A stretch of 27,604 bases of DNA from Candidatus Bipolaricaulota bacterium. GTDB lineage: Bacteria; Bipolaricaulota; Bipolaricaulia; Bipolaricaulales; Bipolaricaulaceae. The stretch lies in the NCBI GenBank assembly GCA_014360945.1, contig JACIWM010000005.1, positions 1 through 27,604 on the forward strand. Direction: 5' to 3'. Shown piece after piece: positions 14,565-21,449 of the stretch (positions are counted from its first letter, which is position 1; the number at the start of each line of letters is the position of its first letter). The position numbers and the translations under genes were made by a program. The notes under the pieces were generated by a model that searched no databases, was not told the origin of the DNA, and worked only from the letters and a program-made list of their open reading frames with translations.

Positions 14565-15782
14565 CTACTTCAGGATCTTCGTGACCACGCCCGCGCCCAC
14601 GGTCTTTCCGCCCTCGCGGATGGCGAACCGCTGCCCCTCCTCCAGGGCCACGTGTTTTATGAGCTTGCACCGTAGATTGTCCACGTTATCCCCGGGCATG
14701 ACCATTTCCACACCCTCGGGAAGGAAGATTTCGCCGGTCACGTCGGTGGTGCGGAAGTAGAACTGGGGTTTGTAGCCGGTGAAGAACGGGGTATGGCGGC
14801 CACCTTCCTCCTTGGAGAGGACGTAAACCTGGGCCAGGAACTCCGTGTGCGGGGTGATGGAGCCGGGAGCAGCCAGGACCTGACCACGCTCCACCTCGTC
14901 CTTCTCGATGCCGCGCAGAAGGACGCCGATGTTGTCGCCGGGCAGAGCCTCGTCCAGGATCTTGTTGAACATCTCGATGGACGTGGCCACGGTCCTCTTT
15001 ATCTCATCGGTGAGGCCCACGATCTCCACCTCATCGCCCGGCCGGAGTTTTCCGCGCTCCACTCGGCCCGTGACCACTGTTCCGCGGCCCTTGATGGAGA
15101 AGATGTCCTCGATGGGCATGAGGAATGGTTTGTCCTCCTCGCGCTTGGGAAGCGGGATGTAATTATCGATGGCATCGAGGAGCTCCAGAATCGGCTTCAC
15201 CGCCGGATCATCGATGGAGTTGGCCTGGAGGGCCTTGAGGGCTGAACCTCGGATCACCGGCACCTCATCGCCCGGGAACTCGTACTTGGAGAGAAGCTCA
15301 CGGATCTCCATCTCCACCAGGTCCAAAAGCTCCGGGTCATCCACGAGGTCCACCTTGTTGAGGAAGACGACGATGGCCGGAACGTTCACCTGGCGTGCAA
15401 GGAGCACGTGCTCCCGGGTCTGAGGCATGGGGCCGTCCACAGCAGAGACCACGAGGATCGCCCCATCCATCTGGGCCGCGCCGATGATCATGTTCTTGAT
15501 GTAATCGTGGTGCCCAGGGCAGTCGATATGGGCGTAGTGGCGCTTCTCCGTCTCGTACTCCACGTGGGCCACGTTCACGGTGAGGATTTTTGTCTCGTCG
15601 CGGCGGAAGAGCTTGGCGTCGGCCTTAGCCACCTCATCGTAAGAGCGGGGCTTGGCCAGGCCCTTCCAAGAAAGGACCTTGGTGATGGCCGCGGTCAACG
15701 TGGTTTTGCCATGATCGATGTGCCCGATGGTCCCCACGTTCACATGCGGTTTAGTTCGTACAAACTGCTCTTTCGTGGCCAT
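14565..15782 (-). CDS. tuf: Elongation factor Tu with non-canonical switch I
   Basis: EF-Tu delivers aminoacyl-tRNA to the ribosome. From ATG 15782 it has 405 residues; GGAGG lies 7 nt upstream, and a TTG six bases earlier is rejected because it would sit too close to that site. G1 is GHIDHGKT (20-27), G3 is DCPGH (87-91) with the catalytic His91, G4 is NKVD and G5 is GSALKAL. Domains 2 and 3 look normal. The switch I motif, nearly always RGIT, is here KILT (65-68) within RRDETKILTVN, and the residue after the catalytic histidine is His rather than Ala. The rest is strongly conserved, so it should be functional. It is the only tuf in the window and the first protein gene after three tRNAs. 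Confidence 0.97.
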   Translation of the reverse strand: MATKEQFVRTKPHVNVGTIGHIDHGKTTLTAAITKVLSWKGLAKPRSYDEVAKADAKLFRRDETKILTVNVAHVEYETEKRHYAHIDCPGHHDYIKNMIIGAAQMDGAILVVSAVDGPMPQTREHVLLARQVNVPAIVVFLNKVDLVDDPELLDLVEMEIRELLSKYEFPGDEVPVIRGSALKALQANSIDDPAVKPILELLDAIDNYIPLPKREEDKPFLMPIEDIFSIKGRGTVVTGRVERGKLRPGDEVEIVGLTDEIKRTVATSIEMFNKILDEALPGDNIGVLLRGIEKDEVERGQVLAAPGSITPHTEFLAQVYVLSKEEGGRHTPFFTGYKPQFYFRTTDVTGEIFLPEGVEMVMPGDNVDNLRCKLIKHVALEEGQRFAIREGGKTVGAGVVTKILK

Positions 15783-15809
15783 TCCCAACCTCCTTGTTTT
15801 TGAGCGTCA

Positions 15810-15885
15810 TGGAGCCCGCGGCCGGAGTCGAACCGGCGACCTTCCCATTACCAGCGGGACGCTCTGCCGACTGAGCTACACGGGC
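15810..15885 (-). tRNA. trnT: tRNA-Thr (anticodon GGU)
   Basis: Acceptor GCCCGTG pairs with CGCGGGC, with one G-U pair. The D arm TAGCTCAGTCGGC, anticodon loop CTGGTAA on a TCCCG/TGGGA stem, and T loop GTTCGAC are all present. The 3' CCA is encoded. It corresponds in position to thrT of the E. coli tufB operon. Confidence 0.97.
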
Positions 15886-15903
15886 CCAGTAAGTTTAAGT
15901 CTA

Positions 15904-15918
15904 CCCGAAATATTCGGG
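15904..15918 (-). other. Small hairpin between tRNA-Tyr and tRNA-Thr(GGU)
   Basis: On the transcript CCCGAA-UAU-UUCGGG forms a 6-bp stem with a 3-nt loop, about 18 nt before tRNA-Thr. There is no U-tract. The stem shares CCCGA/UCGGG with the hairpin ahead of tRNA-Trp, which suggests a common processing role. Confidence 0.45.
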
Positions 15919-15928
15919 CCAACGCAAG

Positions 15929-16015
15929 TGGTGGAGGGGGAGGGATTCGAACCCCCGAAGGCCGATGGCCGCCAGGTTTACAGCCTGGTGCGTTTGGCCG
16001 CTTCGCTACCCCTCC
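15929..16015 (-). tRNA. trnY: tRNA-Tyr (anticodon GUA)
   Basis: This 87-nt class II tRNA has acceptor GGAGGGG paired with CCCCTCC, anticodon loop CTGTAAA on an extended stem, and a long variable arm (GGCCATCGGCC). The T loop is GTTCGAA, the discriminator is A, and CCA is encoded. Its 5' end is immediately adjacent to the 3' end of the preceding tRNA-Thr, with no spacer. Confidence 0.97.
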
Positions 16016-16091
16016 TGGAGCCAGTGGCCCGACTCGAACGGGCAACCCTCCGCTTACAAGGCGGATGCTCTACCCCTTGAGCTACACTGGC
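16016..16091 (-). tRNA. trnT: tRNA-Thr (anticodon UGU)
   Basis: Acceptor GCCAGTG pairs with CACTGGC. The anticodon loop is CTTGTAA on a TCCGC/GCGGA stem and the T loop is GTTCGAG. CCA is encoded. It is the first gene of the tuf operon and matches thrU of E. coli in position and anticodon. Confidence 0.97.
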
Positions 16092-16102
16092 CGTCTTGGC
16101 CC

Positions 16103-16131
16103 ATTCTAGCTTTCCTTGCCCCCTCCCTCAA
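16103..16131 (-). promoter_or_regulatory. Sigma-70-type promoter for the tRNA-tuf-rpoB operon
   Basis: On the minus strand a -35 TTGAGG (16126-16131) and a -10 TAGAAT (16103-16108) are separated by exactly 17 nt. Transcription would begin at about 16096, a few bases before tRNA-Thr(UGU). The TAG of the -10 is also the yjbQ stop codon. Confidence 0.7.
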
Positions 16132-16528
16132 CCAATGCGTACACCCACACCTCTCGCCGCCGCGGCCCATCGAATTCACAGAAATACACGCCCTGCCAGG
16201 TCCCCAGCTCCAGCCTTCCGTTTGTGACCGGAAGGACAAGGGAAGGCCCCAGGATCGCCGCCCGCACATGCGCCGGGGAATTCCCTTCCGTGTGGAAAAA
16301 GGACATGTTCGGGATCATCGAGGAAAAAGCGCGCCGGAAGTCCTCGCGCACATCGGGATCCGCCGCCTCGTTCACGGTGAGGGCCGCAGTGGTGTGGGGA
16401 CAAAAAAGGAGGACAAATCCTTCCTCAACTCCCAGCATTCGCACGGCCTCGCTCACCTTGGCCGTGATGTCCAAAACTTCCTCTTTCGCCCGGGTTTGCA
16501 CGGAGATCTCTGTTCTTCGCATGCTCAT
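16106..16528 (-). CDS. yjbQ: YjbQ/UPF0047 family protein
   Basis: The 140-residue protein belongs to the YjbQ family, small trimeric proteins sometimes annotated as secondary thiamine-phosphate synthase; the physiological role is unsettled. All family signatures are visible: CPHTTAALTVNEAADPDV (about 43-60), HTEGNSPAHVRAAILGPS (about 79-96) and LGTWQGVYFCEFDGPRRR (about 107-124), including the conserved His/Asp/Glu residues. The start ATG 16528 overlaps the CBS gene stop as ATGA, so translation is coupled. Its last codon and stop contribute to the downstream tRNA-operon promoter. Confidence 0.93.
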   Translation of the reverse strand: MSMRRTEISVQTRAKEEVLDITAKVSEAVRMLGVEEGFVLLFCPHTTAALTVNEAADPDVREDFRRAFSSMIPNMSFFHTEGNSPAHVRAAILGPSLVLPVTNGRLELGTWQGVYFCEFDGPRRREVWVYALVEGGGKES

Positions 16529-17079
16529 TTCAGGGCTTGGGCCAACCGCTCCCGAAGCTTGGCGGGATCGTTCACCCCTTGCACGTGGAGAATCAATTCC
16601 CCTTCCTGGCCGCGGAGGACCGCCACTAACGTGATCTTCTCCTCTGCTAAAACATTCAAGGCTTGATAGATCTCGTCCGGGTTATGGAGGCGAATGCGGA
16701 TGCGCAACCCTCCTTCACCCAGGGCTGCAAGGTGAGTTAAGGCCCGAAGAAGGCCGTCCTTAGAGAGGGCCCCGATCAACCGTCGCTCCTCATCCACCAC
16801 GGGCAGAACGAGATAATGCGAAAGGAGGGCCGCCGCCCGCTCCAGGGGATCCTCGGGGGTGAGAACATCCTGTGGCTGGGCCAGGATTTTCTCCACGGGA
16901 AGATCCGGGGAAGGTGCGGAGGTCAGGGCTTTTCTGGTAAGGAAGCCCCGCAGCCTTTGGGCCTCGTCCACCACGAAAAGAACCGCCAGCCCCTTCTCCT
17001 CCGCCTGTTTCAAGGCCTCTCCCACGGGGGTGGAGTCCACCACCGCCACGGTGGGAGTCATCCACTCTTTAACCACCAT
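16525..17079 (-). CDS. CBS-domain pair protein with ACT-like C-terminus
   Basis: The 184-residue protein has two tandem CBS motifs. The first spans about residues 5-60 (MTPTVAVVDSTPVGEAL through RGFLTRKAL). The second spans about 63-115 (VLTPEDPLERAAALL, YLVLPVVDEERRLIGALSKDGLL). CBS pairs bind adenine nucleotides and act as energy or ligand sensors. The C-terminal 60 residues (GLRIRIRLHNPDEIYQALN onward) look like an ACT domain, as in AcuB-type proteins, so amino-acid or nucleotide sensing is possible. Its start overlaps the EF-G-like stop by 11 nt with no Shine-Dalgarno, which implies coupling. The controlled target is unknown. Confidence 0.85.
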   Translation of the reverse strand: MVVKEWMTPTVAVVDSTPVGEALKQAEEKGLAVLFVVDEAQRLRGFLTRKALTSAPSPDLPVEKILAQPQDVLTPEDPLERAAALLSHYLVLPVVDEERRLIGALSKDGLLRALTHLAALGEGGLRIRIRLHNPDEIYQALNVLAEEKITLVAVLRGQEGELILHVQGVNDPAKLRERLAQALK

Positions 17080-18997
17080 TGGCCGCGGCGCGCAGCTGCG
17101 CCAACACCCGCTCTTGCAGCGCGGCTGGCACGTAGTCGTAGCGCAGGAACTCCATCTGGAAGGTAGCCCGTCCCTGGGTCATGGATTTGAGATCGAGGGC
17201 GTAGGAGAGGATCTCCGCGAGAGGCACCTCCGCCCGGATCTTGGTGCGGCCGCCCTCGGATTCCATCCCCAAGATGCGCCCCCGCCGGCCGTTGAGGTCA
17301 GAAATGATGTCCCCGGTGAAGGCCTCGGGGGTGGTGACGGTGAGAAGCATGATGGGCTCAAGGAGGACCGGATCAGCTTTTTCCGCGGCAAGCTTGAAGG
17401 CCTGCCGCGCGGCAATGCGGAAGGAAAGCTCAGAGGAGTCCACCTCGTGGTACATCCCGTAGAACACGGCGGCCTTGATATCCACCATGGGGAAGCCCGC
17501 CAGGAAACCCTCCTCCATGGCGTCCCGCACGCCCTTCTCCACCCCGGGGATGAACTCCTGGGGAATGACCCCGCCTTTGGTCTCGTCCACGAACTCAAAA
17601 CCGGCCCCACGGGGCAAGGGTTCGATGCGCAAATGGACCTCTCCAAACTGACCGTGACCACCGGTCTGCTTCTTGTGCCGGTAGCTCGCGATCGCCGTCT
17701 TTTTGATGGTCTCCCGATAAGGCACCTTGGGAATACGGTACGTAACCTCCACGCCATAGCGGTTCTTGAGCTTTTCCGCCAAAACATTCAGGTGAATATC
17801 GCCCATTCCTGAAACGATCCCCTCTTTTGTCACCGGATCGCGGGCATAGGTGAGGGTGGCTTTGGTGCTCACGAATTCCCGGAGGACCGTGCTCATCTTC
17901 TCCTCGTCGGCCTGGGATTTCGGGGCCACAGCGCGGATGAACACCGGTTTAGGGAAGGGAATGGAGGGCAAGGGCTCGGCCTCAGGATTGGTGCTCAGCG
18001 TGGCTCCAAGCGGGATATCCTCGAGTTTCCCCAGGGCCACGATCTCCCCAGCCTCCGCTTTCCCGGTTTTTTCCATCTTCGTCCCGAAGAATCCGTAAAT
18101 ATCGCGAAGCTGAACCTTGTTCTTTGTGGAAAGCTCGTAGAGGGTGTCACCTTCCTTTATTTCCCCGGAGAGGACGCGCACATAGGTCAACCGCCCCAAA
18201 TAGGGATCGAGGGTGAGGTTGAAACATCGCAATTTCGTGTCTCCCTCGGGATTAAGCTCGGGGGCCAGCGCGGAGGTCCAATCCAAAAGCTCCCCTATCC
18301 CAATCCCGGCAGTGGCGGACCCAAAAATGACGGGGATGATCTCAAGGGACTGCACACCCATGCGCAAAGCCTGAAGCACTTCCTCCCGGCCAATCTCCTC
18401 CTCCGCCAGGAACTTCTCCAAAAGGGCGTCGTCGTAGGCGGCGACCTCCTCAAGCAAAGCGGAGCGCCATTCCTGGGCCGCGGGCGGAAGGCCTTGGGAA
18501 TCAAGAAGATCCACGAGGCCTTTGAGGGTGGTGTTTTCCCGCACAGGGAAATAAAGGGGTACAAATTTTCCAGGCAGGGCGGATTTGAGCTCCTCCAAAG
18601 CTTTCTCCGCCTCGGCGAGGGGTTTATCCATCATGTTCACGAACACCACGGCCGGGCGGCGAAACACCTGGCGCGCGATCTCCCAGGCCTGCTCAGTGAC
18701 CACTTCCACCGGTTTTTCCGCGTTCACCACGAGAACAGCGATGTCCGCCACATCTAGGCCTTTGTAGATCTCCTCTACGAACTCACCCAGGCCCGGGGTC
18801 ACCAGGATCGCGGCCTTCCTCTCCTTCCAAGTGCAAACGCCAATGGCTAGATCGATGGTGATGCCCCGGTTCTTCTCCTCGGGACTCCGGTCGAACGCGA
18901 CCTCAGGAGCCTGGGCGGCCTTGAGCATGGCCTCAGCCAGGGCGGTCTTCCCCGCACCAGAGTGCCCAACAAGACAAACGCTGTAAGGTTTTCCCAT
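17069..18997 (-). CDS. EF-G-like translational GTPase paralogue with degenerate G motifs
   Basis: The 642-residue protein has the five-domain layout of elongation factor G. It belongs to the shorter EF-G-like (EF-G-2) group known from Thermus and others, not the main translocase. P-loop GHSGAGKT (11-18) and switch I RGIT (44-47) are intact. G3 reads VTPGLGEF (66-73) where EF-G has DTPGH, losing the magnesium-binding Asp and the catalytic His. G4 reads NMMD (121-124) rather than NKxD. The C-terminal half keeps GMGDIHLNVL, TGGHGQFGEV and the domain IV/V pattern. ATG 18997 is chosen because GGGGTGA lies 5 nt upstream; GTG 19006 is an alternative. Ribosome binding is likely, but normal GTP turnover is doubtful. 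Confidence 0.9.
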   Translation of the reverse strand: MGKPYSVCLVGHSGAGKTALAEAMLKAAQAPEVAFDRSPEEKNRGITIDLAIGVCTWKERKAAILVTPGLGEFVEEIYKGLDVADIAVLVVNAEKPVEVVTEQAWEIARQVFRRPAVVFVNMMDKPLAEAEKALEELKSALPGKFVPLYFPVRENTTLKGLVDLLDSQGLPPAAQEWRSALLEEVAAYDDALLEKFLAEEEIGREEVLQALRMGVQSLEIIPVIFGSATAGIGIGELLDWTSALAPELNPEGDTKLRCFNLTLDPYLGRLTYVRVLSGEIKEGDTLYELSTKNKVQLRDIYGFFGTKMEKTGKAEAGEIVALGKLEDIPLGATLSTNPEAEPLPSIPFPKPVFIRAVAPKSQADEEKMSTVLREFVSTKATLTYARDPVTKEGIVSGMGDIHLNVLAEKLKNRYGVEVTYRIPKVPYRETIKKTAIASYRHKKQTGGHGQFGEVHLRIEPLPRGAGFEFVDETKGGVIPQEFIPGVEKGVRDAMEEGFLAGFPMVDIKAAVFYGMYHEVDSSELSFRIAARQAFKLAAEKADPVLLEPIMLLTVTTPEAFTGDIISDLNGRRGRILGMESEGGRTKIRAEVPLAEILSYALDLKSMTQGRATFQMEFLRYDYVPAALQERVLAQLRAAANGG

Positions 18998-19014
18998 CGA
19001 GATCACCCCGGAAG

Positions 19015-19044
19015 TTGCCGTGGACGTTTGGGCCAGTATATCCT
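19015..19044 (+). promoter_or_regulatory. Possible promoter for the DUF47 pair
   Basis: TTGCCG (19015-19020) and TATATC (19037-19042, 16-nt spacer) or TATCCT (19039-19044, 18-nt spacer) would start transcription about 15 nt before GTG 19065. Both boxes match consensus at only four of six positions. The site overlaps the opposing minus-strand promoter. Confidence 0.4.
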
Positions 19045-19063
19045 AGAGCATAAGGAGGGACAA
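19035..19063 (-). promoter_or_regulatory. Sigma-70-type promoter for the EF-G-like/CBS/yjbQ operon
   Basis: On the minus strand TTGTCC (19058-19063) and TATACT (19035-19040) are separated by 17 nt. Transcription at about 19028 gives a leader of about 30 nt to ATG 18997. The -35 overlaps the Shine-Dalgarno of the divergent DUF47 gene. Confidence 0.65.
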
Positions 19064-19064
19064 A

Positions 19065-19727
19065 GTGGACGTCTTCGGAATGCAGGGCCGGGCCGTTCAG
19101 AAAATGCAGAGTTTGGTGGGCGAGCACCTGCGCTGGGTGGAGGAGACCCTTTTGGCCATGGCCCAGACAGTGGAGGCTTATTTGGGCGGGGAGAAATGGG
19201 AGGTTTTGGAGGAGCGGGCGGTGGAAGTGCATCGACGAGAGAGCCGGGCCGACGATGCCCGCCAGGCCGCGGAAACCGCCTTGGTCAGGGGCAAGCTTCT
19301 TGCCGGCACGCGCCGCAACCTCCTCAACGTCCTCAATGCCCTCGACCTTGTGGCCAACAACACCGAAGCCGTTGTGGATTTCCTCGTCTATCAGCGTGTG
19401 TTCGTTCCAGAAAGTCTTCATCCATTAGTGCAAAATTTCCTTGCCGGACTTCAGGAGGAATGGAAGATTTTGCGGGCCGCGGTGGAGGCGTTCTTAGCCG
19501 GAAAAGCCGAGGAAACGGTGCGGCTGTGCAAAGAGGTGGACCAACGGGAAAGCTTTCTTGATGAGATCCACCGGCGCTCCATCATCCGCCTCTTTGGCCT
19601 GGAGATTTCTTTGGCCGAGAAAATTCAGGCCCGAGACTTCCTCAATCACCTTGAGAGTTGCGCCAACGTCATGGAGGATGTGAGCGATCTTCTCACCGTA
19701 GCGGTAGCGGCCAGCATTCCTTTCTAA
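19065..19727 (+). CDS. DUF47 (PhoU-like) family protein, first of tandem pair
   Basis: The 220-residue, almost entirely helical protein is of the DUF47/TIGR00153 type, a PhoU-like bundle that binds metals through repeated acidic motifs. It shows alternating acidic and basic heptads and the typical CKEVDQRESFLDEIHRRSI and CANVMEDVSDLL segments. DUF47 proteins usually accompany PiT-type inorganic phosphate transporters and are thought to gate them. GTG 19065 is set by GGAGG 7 nt upstream. It is followed 13 nt later by a second DUF47 gene, and no transporter is visible nearby. Confidence 0.85.
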   Translation: MDVFGMQGRAVQKMQSLVGEHLRWVEETLLAMAQTVEAYLGGEKWEVLEERAVEVHRRESRADDARQAAETALVRGKLLAGTRRNLLNVLNALDLVANNTEAVVDFLVYQRVFVPESLHPLVQNFLAGLQEEWKILRAAVEAFLAGKAEETVRLCKEVDQRESFLDEIHRRSIIRLFGLEISLAEKIQARDFLNHLESCANVMEDVSDLLTVAVAASIPF

Positions 19728-19740
19728 GGGAGGTGAAACG

Positions 19741-20400
19741 GTGCTGAGGAGATGCATATTCAGCCGACCGAAGGCCCTGGGGTTTTCGACGCACGCCCAA
19801 AAAGTGGAAGAAACTGTGGAGGAACTGGGAAAGCAATTGCGGGCCTGGGTGAGAAAAGAACCGATCCAAGCGGAAGAGGTGAGCACCAAAGAGCACGAAG
19901 CTGACCTGGTGAAAAGGGAGATACGTTTGGAACTGGCAAAAGATATGCGCTCGCGTCTTCCGCGGGATCGGCTTTTGGAGCTCCTTTGGCATCAGGACGA
20001 GATCGCCGATCTTTCCCAGGATGCGGCTCTTCTTATGGCCCTGCGCCGCCCGGAGTTGGGTTTGGAACTGGAGGATGCGTTCCGAGCTTTGGGAGAGATG
20101 CTGGCCAAGGCCGTGCATGCGTATCTTCAAGCCGTGACGACCTTCGAGGCCGCATATTCCTCGGGAAATCTTGAGGCCAAAACCCAAGAGATCATGAACC
20201 ACATCGACCTTGTGAATAGGCTGGAGCATGAATCAGACCTTCTGGAACGGGAGATCATCGCCACCATCTACAAACGCGAAGACCTTCCAGCCTTTGACCG
20301 GTATCATCTTGTACAAATGGTGGTTCTTTTGGGCAACACCGTGGATCAAGTGGAGAACGCTGCTGGAGATCTCCTCCTCCTTATGGCGGCGTTACGGTGA
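19741..20400 (+). CDS. DUF47 (PhoU-like) family protein, second of tandem pair
   Basis: This 219-residue helical protein is of the same family as its upstream neighbour but clearly diverged from it. Recognisable segments are KEHEADLVKREIRLELAK (about 50-67), LLWHQDEIADLSQDAALL (about 81-98), NRLEHESDLLEREII, and the family's closing VVLLGNTVDQVENAAGDLL. The GTG start has GGGAGGTGA just upstream. Its last 20 nt overlap the 3' end of the convergent comEA-like gene, leaving no space for a terminator. The tandem pair may form a hetero-oligomer; this is inference. Confidence 0.85.
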   Translation: MLRRCIFSRPKALGFSTHAQKVEETVEELGKQLRAWVRKEPIQAEEVSTKEHEADLVKREIRLELAKDMRSRLPRDRLLELLWHQDEIADLSQDAALLMALRRPELGLELEDAFRALGEMLAKAVHAYLQAVTTFEAAYSSGNLEAKTQEIMNHIDLVNRLEHESDLLEREIIATIYKREDLPAFDRYHLVQMVVLLGNTVDQVENAAGDLLLLMAALR

Positions 20401-20824
20401 CAAGATCCCGCAGTTTCTCCAAGGTCTTTGCGCCGATGCCCGGGATGGCCAAAAGATCTTCCACGGATTTGAACGGGCCATGAGTCTCCCGCCATTCCAC
20501 GATGCGCTGAGCCAAAACTGGACCGATTCCCGGAAGTTTCTCCAGCTCCGCGGCGCTTGCCCGATTGAGATCCAAAGGACCGGGCTCGGAAAACCTCACC
20601 GGCAAAATTTGCGCAGAAATCTCTAAAAACCTCGCCTTTTCCAGGTCCAAAAACTCTAGGGAAAGAAGCTGAGCCTGGACGTCCAGAATTTTTGGAGTGG
20701 GAAGGTTACGATCCTTCGGCGGGATCCACTGAACTCCAAGATACAAAAGCAGGCCACAAAGGATGAAAAATGCCGCCCAAAACCGCGGGGGCGCCTTAGG
20801 AGAAAAGCTCTTGTAGGCGGACAA
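20381..20824 (-). CDS. ComEA-like membrane-anchored helix-hairpin-helix protein
   Basis: The C-terminal 65 residues are a textbook ComEA (HhH)2 domain: DLNRASAAELEKLPGIGPVL followed by RIVEWRETHGPF and a second AIPGIGAKTLEKL hairpin. An N-terminal membrane helix (FWAAFFILCGLLLYLGVQWI) anchors it, as in the competence DNA receptor ComEA, which binds double-stranded DNA outside the membrane. I chose TTG 20824 because AGGAG lies about 10 nt upstream and the membrane anchor begins soon after, giving 147 residues; ATG 20872 is an alternative and the frame extends further. It overlaps the upstream gene's end by 29 nt. No other com genes are in view, so a role in DNA uptake is unproven. Confidence 0.8.
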   Translation of the reverse strand: MSAYKSFSPKAPPRFWAAFFILCGLLLYLGVQWIPPKDRNLPTPKILDVQAQLLSLEFLDLEKARFLEISAQILPVRFSEPGPLDLNRASAAELEKLPGIGPVLAQRIVEWRETHGPFKSVEDLLAIPGIGAKTLEKLRDLVTVTPP

Positions 20825-21350
20825 GCCCGAACCGCTCCTGGGCGGTCCTCGCCCGTTCCGGCTGCCGCTCATACCTCTCTTTGGCGAATTTCGCCTTCCA
20901 CCCGGCCGCAAGAATTCTTCGAAGCTCAGCACTCACGGCCGGGTTCTCCTTAAGCCATGCCCGTTTTTTCTCCACGAGCTCTTCCACCTCGGGAAGGTAC
21001 ACGTCGATTTGAACGGCCTCTTGGAAGAGGGCTAAAGCCGTAGAAGGATCGGTCGTAAGAAGTGCCGCGGCTCGGCGCCATTTTTCCCGCCGCTCAAGCT
21101 CCTCCATGGCCTTCTTTTTCATCCTCTCCCCTTGTCTCCGATGCTCCCCAAGCCGCCACACCGGAAAGGCCAAAAGCTCGTGCGGACAACCGTTATGAGC
21201 CGGGAAATCCTCGGGTCGCGCCACGATCCGGCCATGCCAAGAGAGACATGCCTCACAGGTGCGCCAATTCACGTTAGTGTAGCACTGAAAAAGACGGAAG
21301 CGGCCGCGGAGGAGATGGCCAAGGATGCGGACAAAATCAGAAAAAGACAT
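20796..21350 (-). CDS. Uncharacterised protein with phage Mu F-like CxxC...H..C motif
   Basis: I do not recognise a characterised family for this 184-residue protein. Residues about 30-62 read TCEACLSWHGRIVARPEDFP followed by HNGCPHE. This CxxC(x)nHxxC zinc-knuckle layout is the one at the C-terminus of phage Mu F-type head-morphogenesis proteins. The remainder is a charged helical region with basic heptads (about 75-105 and 145-180), possibly coiled coil. The start ATG 21350 is only 3 nt after the tRNA-Leu 3' end and has no Shine-Dalgarno, so its mRNA may be leaderless; a later GTG is conceivable. It is followed by the ComEA-like gene. It could be a domesticated phage-type domain. Confidence 0.6.
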   Translation of the reverse strand: MSFSDFVRILGHLLRGRFRLFQCYTNVNWRTCEACLSWHGRIVARPEDFPAHNGCPHELLAFPVWRLGEHRRQGERMKKKAMEELERREKWRRAAALLTTDPSTALALFQEAVQIDVYLPEVEELVEKKRAWLKENPAVSAELRRILAAGWKAKFAKERYERQPERARTAQERFGLVRLQELFS

Positions 21351-21353
21351 TTA

Positions 21354-21439
21354 TGCCGAGGGTGGGAGTCGAACCCACACGCCCCTTCCGGGGCACGGGA
21401 TTTTGAGTCCCGCGCGTCTGCCTGTTCCGCCACCTCGGC
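21354..21439 (-). tRNA. trnL: tRNA-Leu (anticodon CAA)
   Basis: This class II tRNA has acceptor GCCGAGG paired with CCTCGGC, anticodon loop CTCAAAA on a CGGGA/TCCCG stem, a long variable arm (TGCCCCGGAAGGGGCG) and T loop GTTCGAC. Discriminator A is followed by TAA, so CCA is not encoded, unlike the four other tRNAs here. It lies 10 nt after the Fur-family gene. Confidence 0.96.
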
Positions 21440-21449
21440 GCAGCAATCA

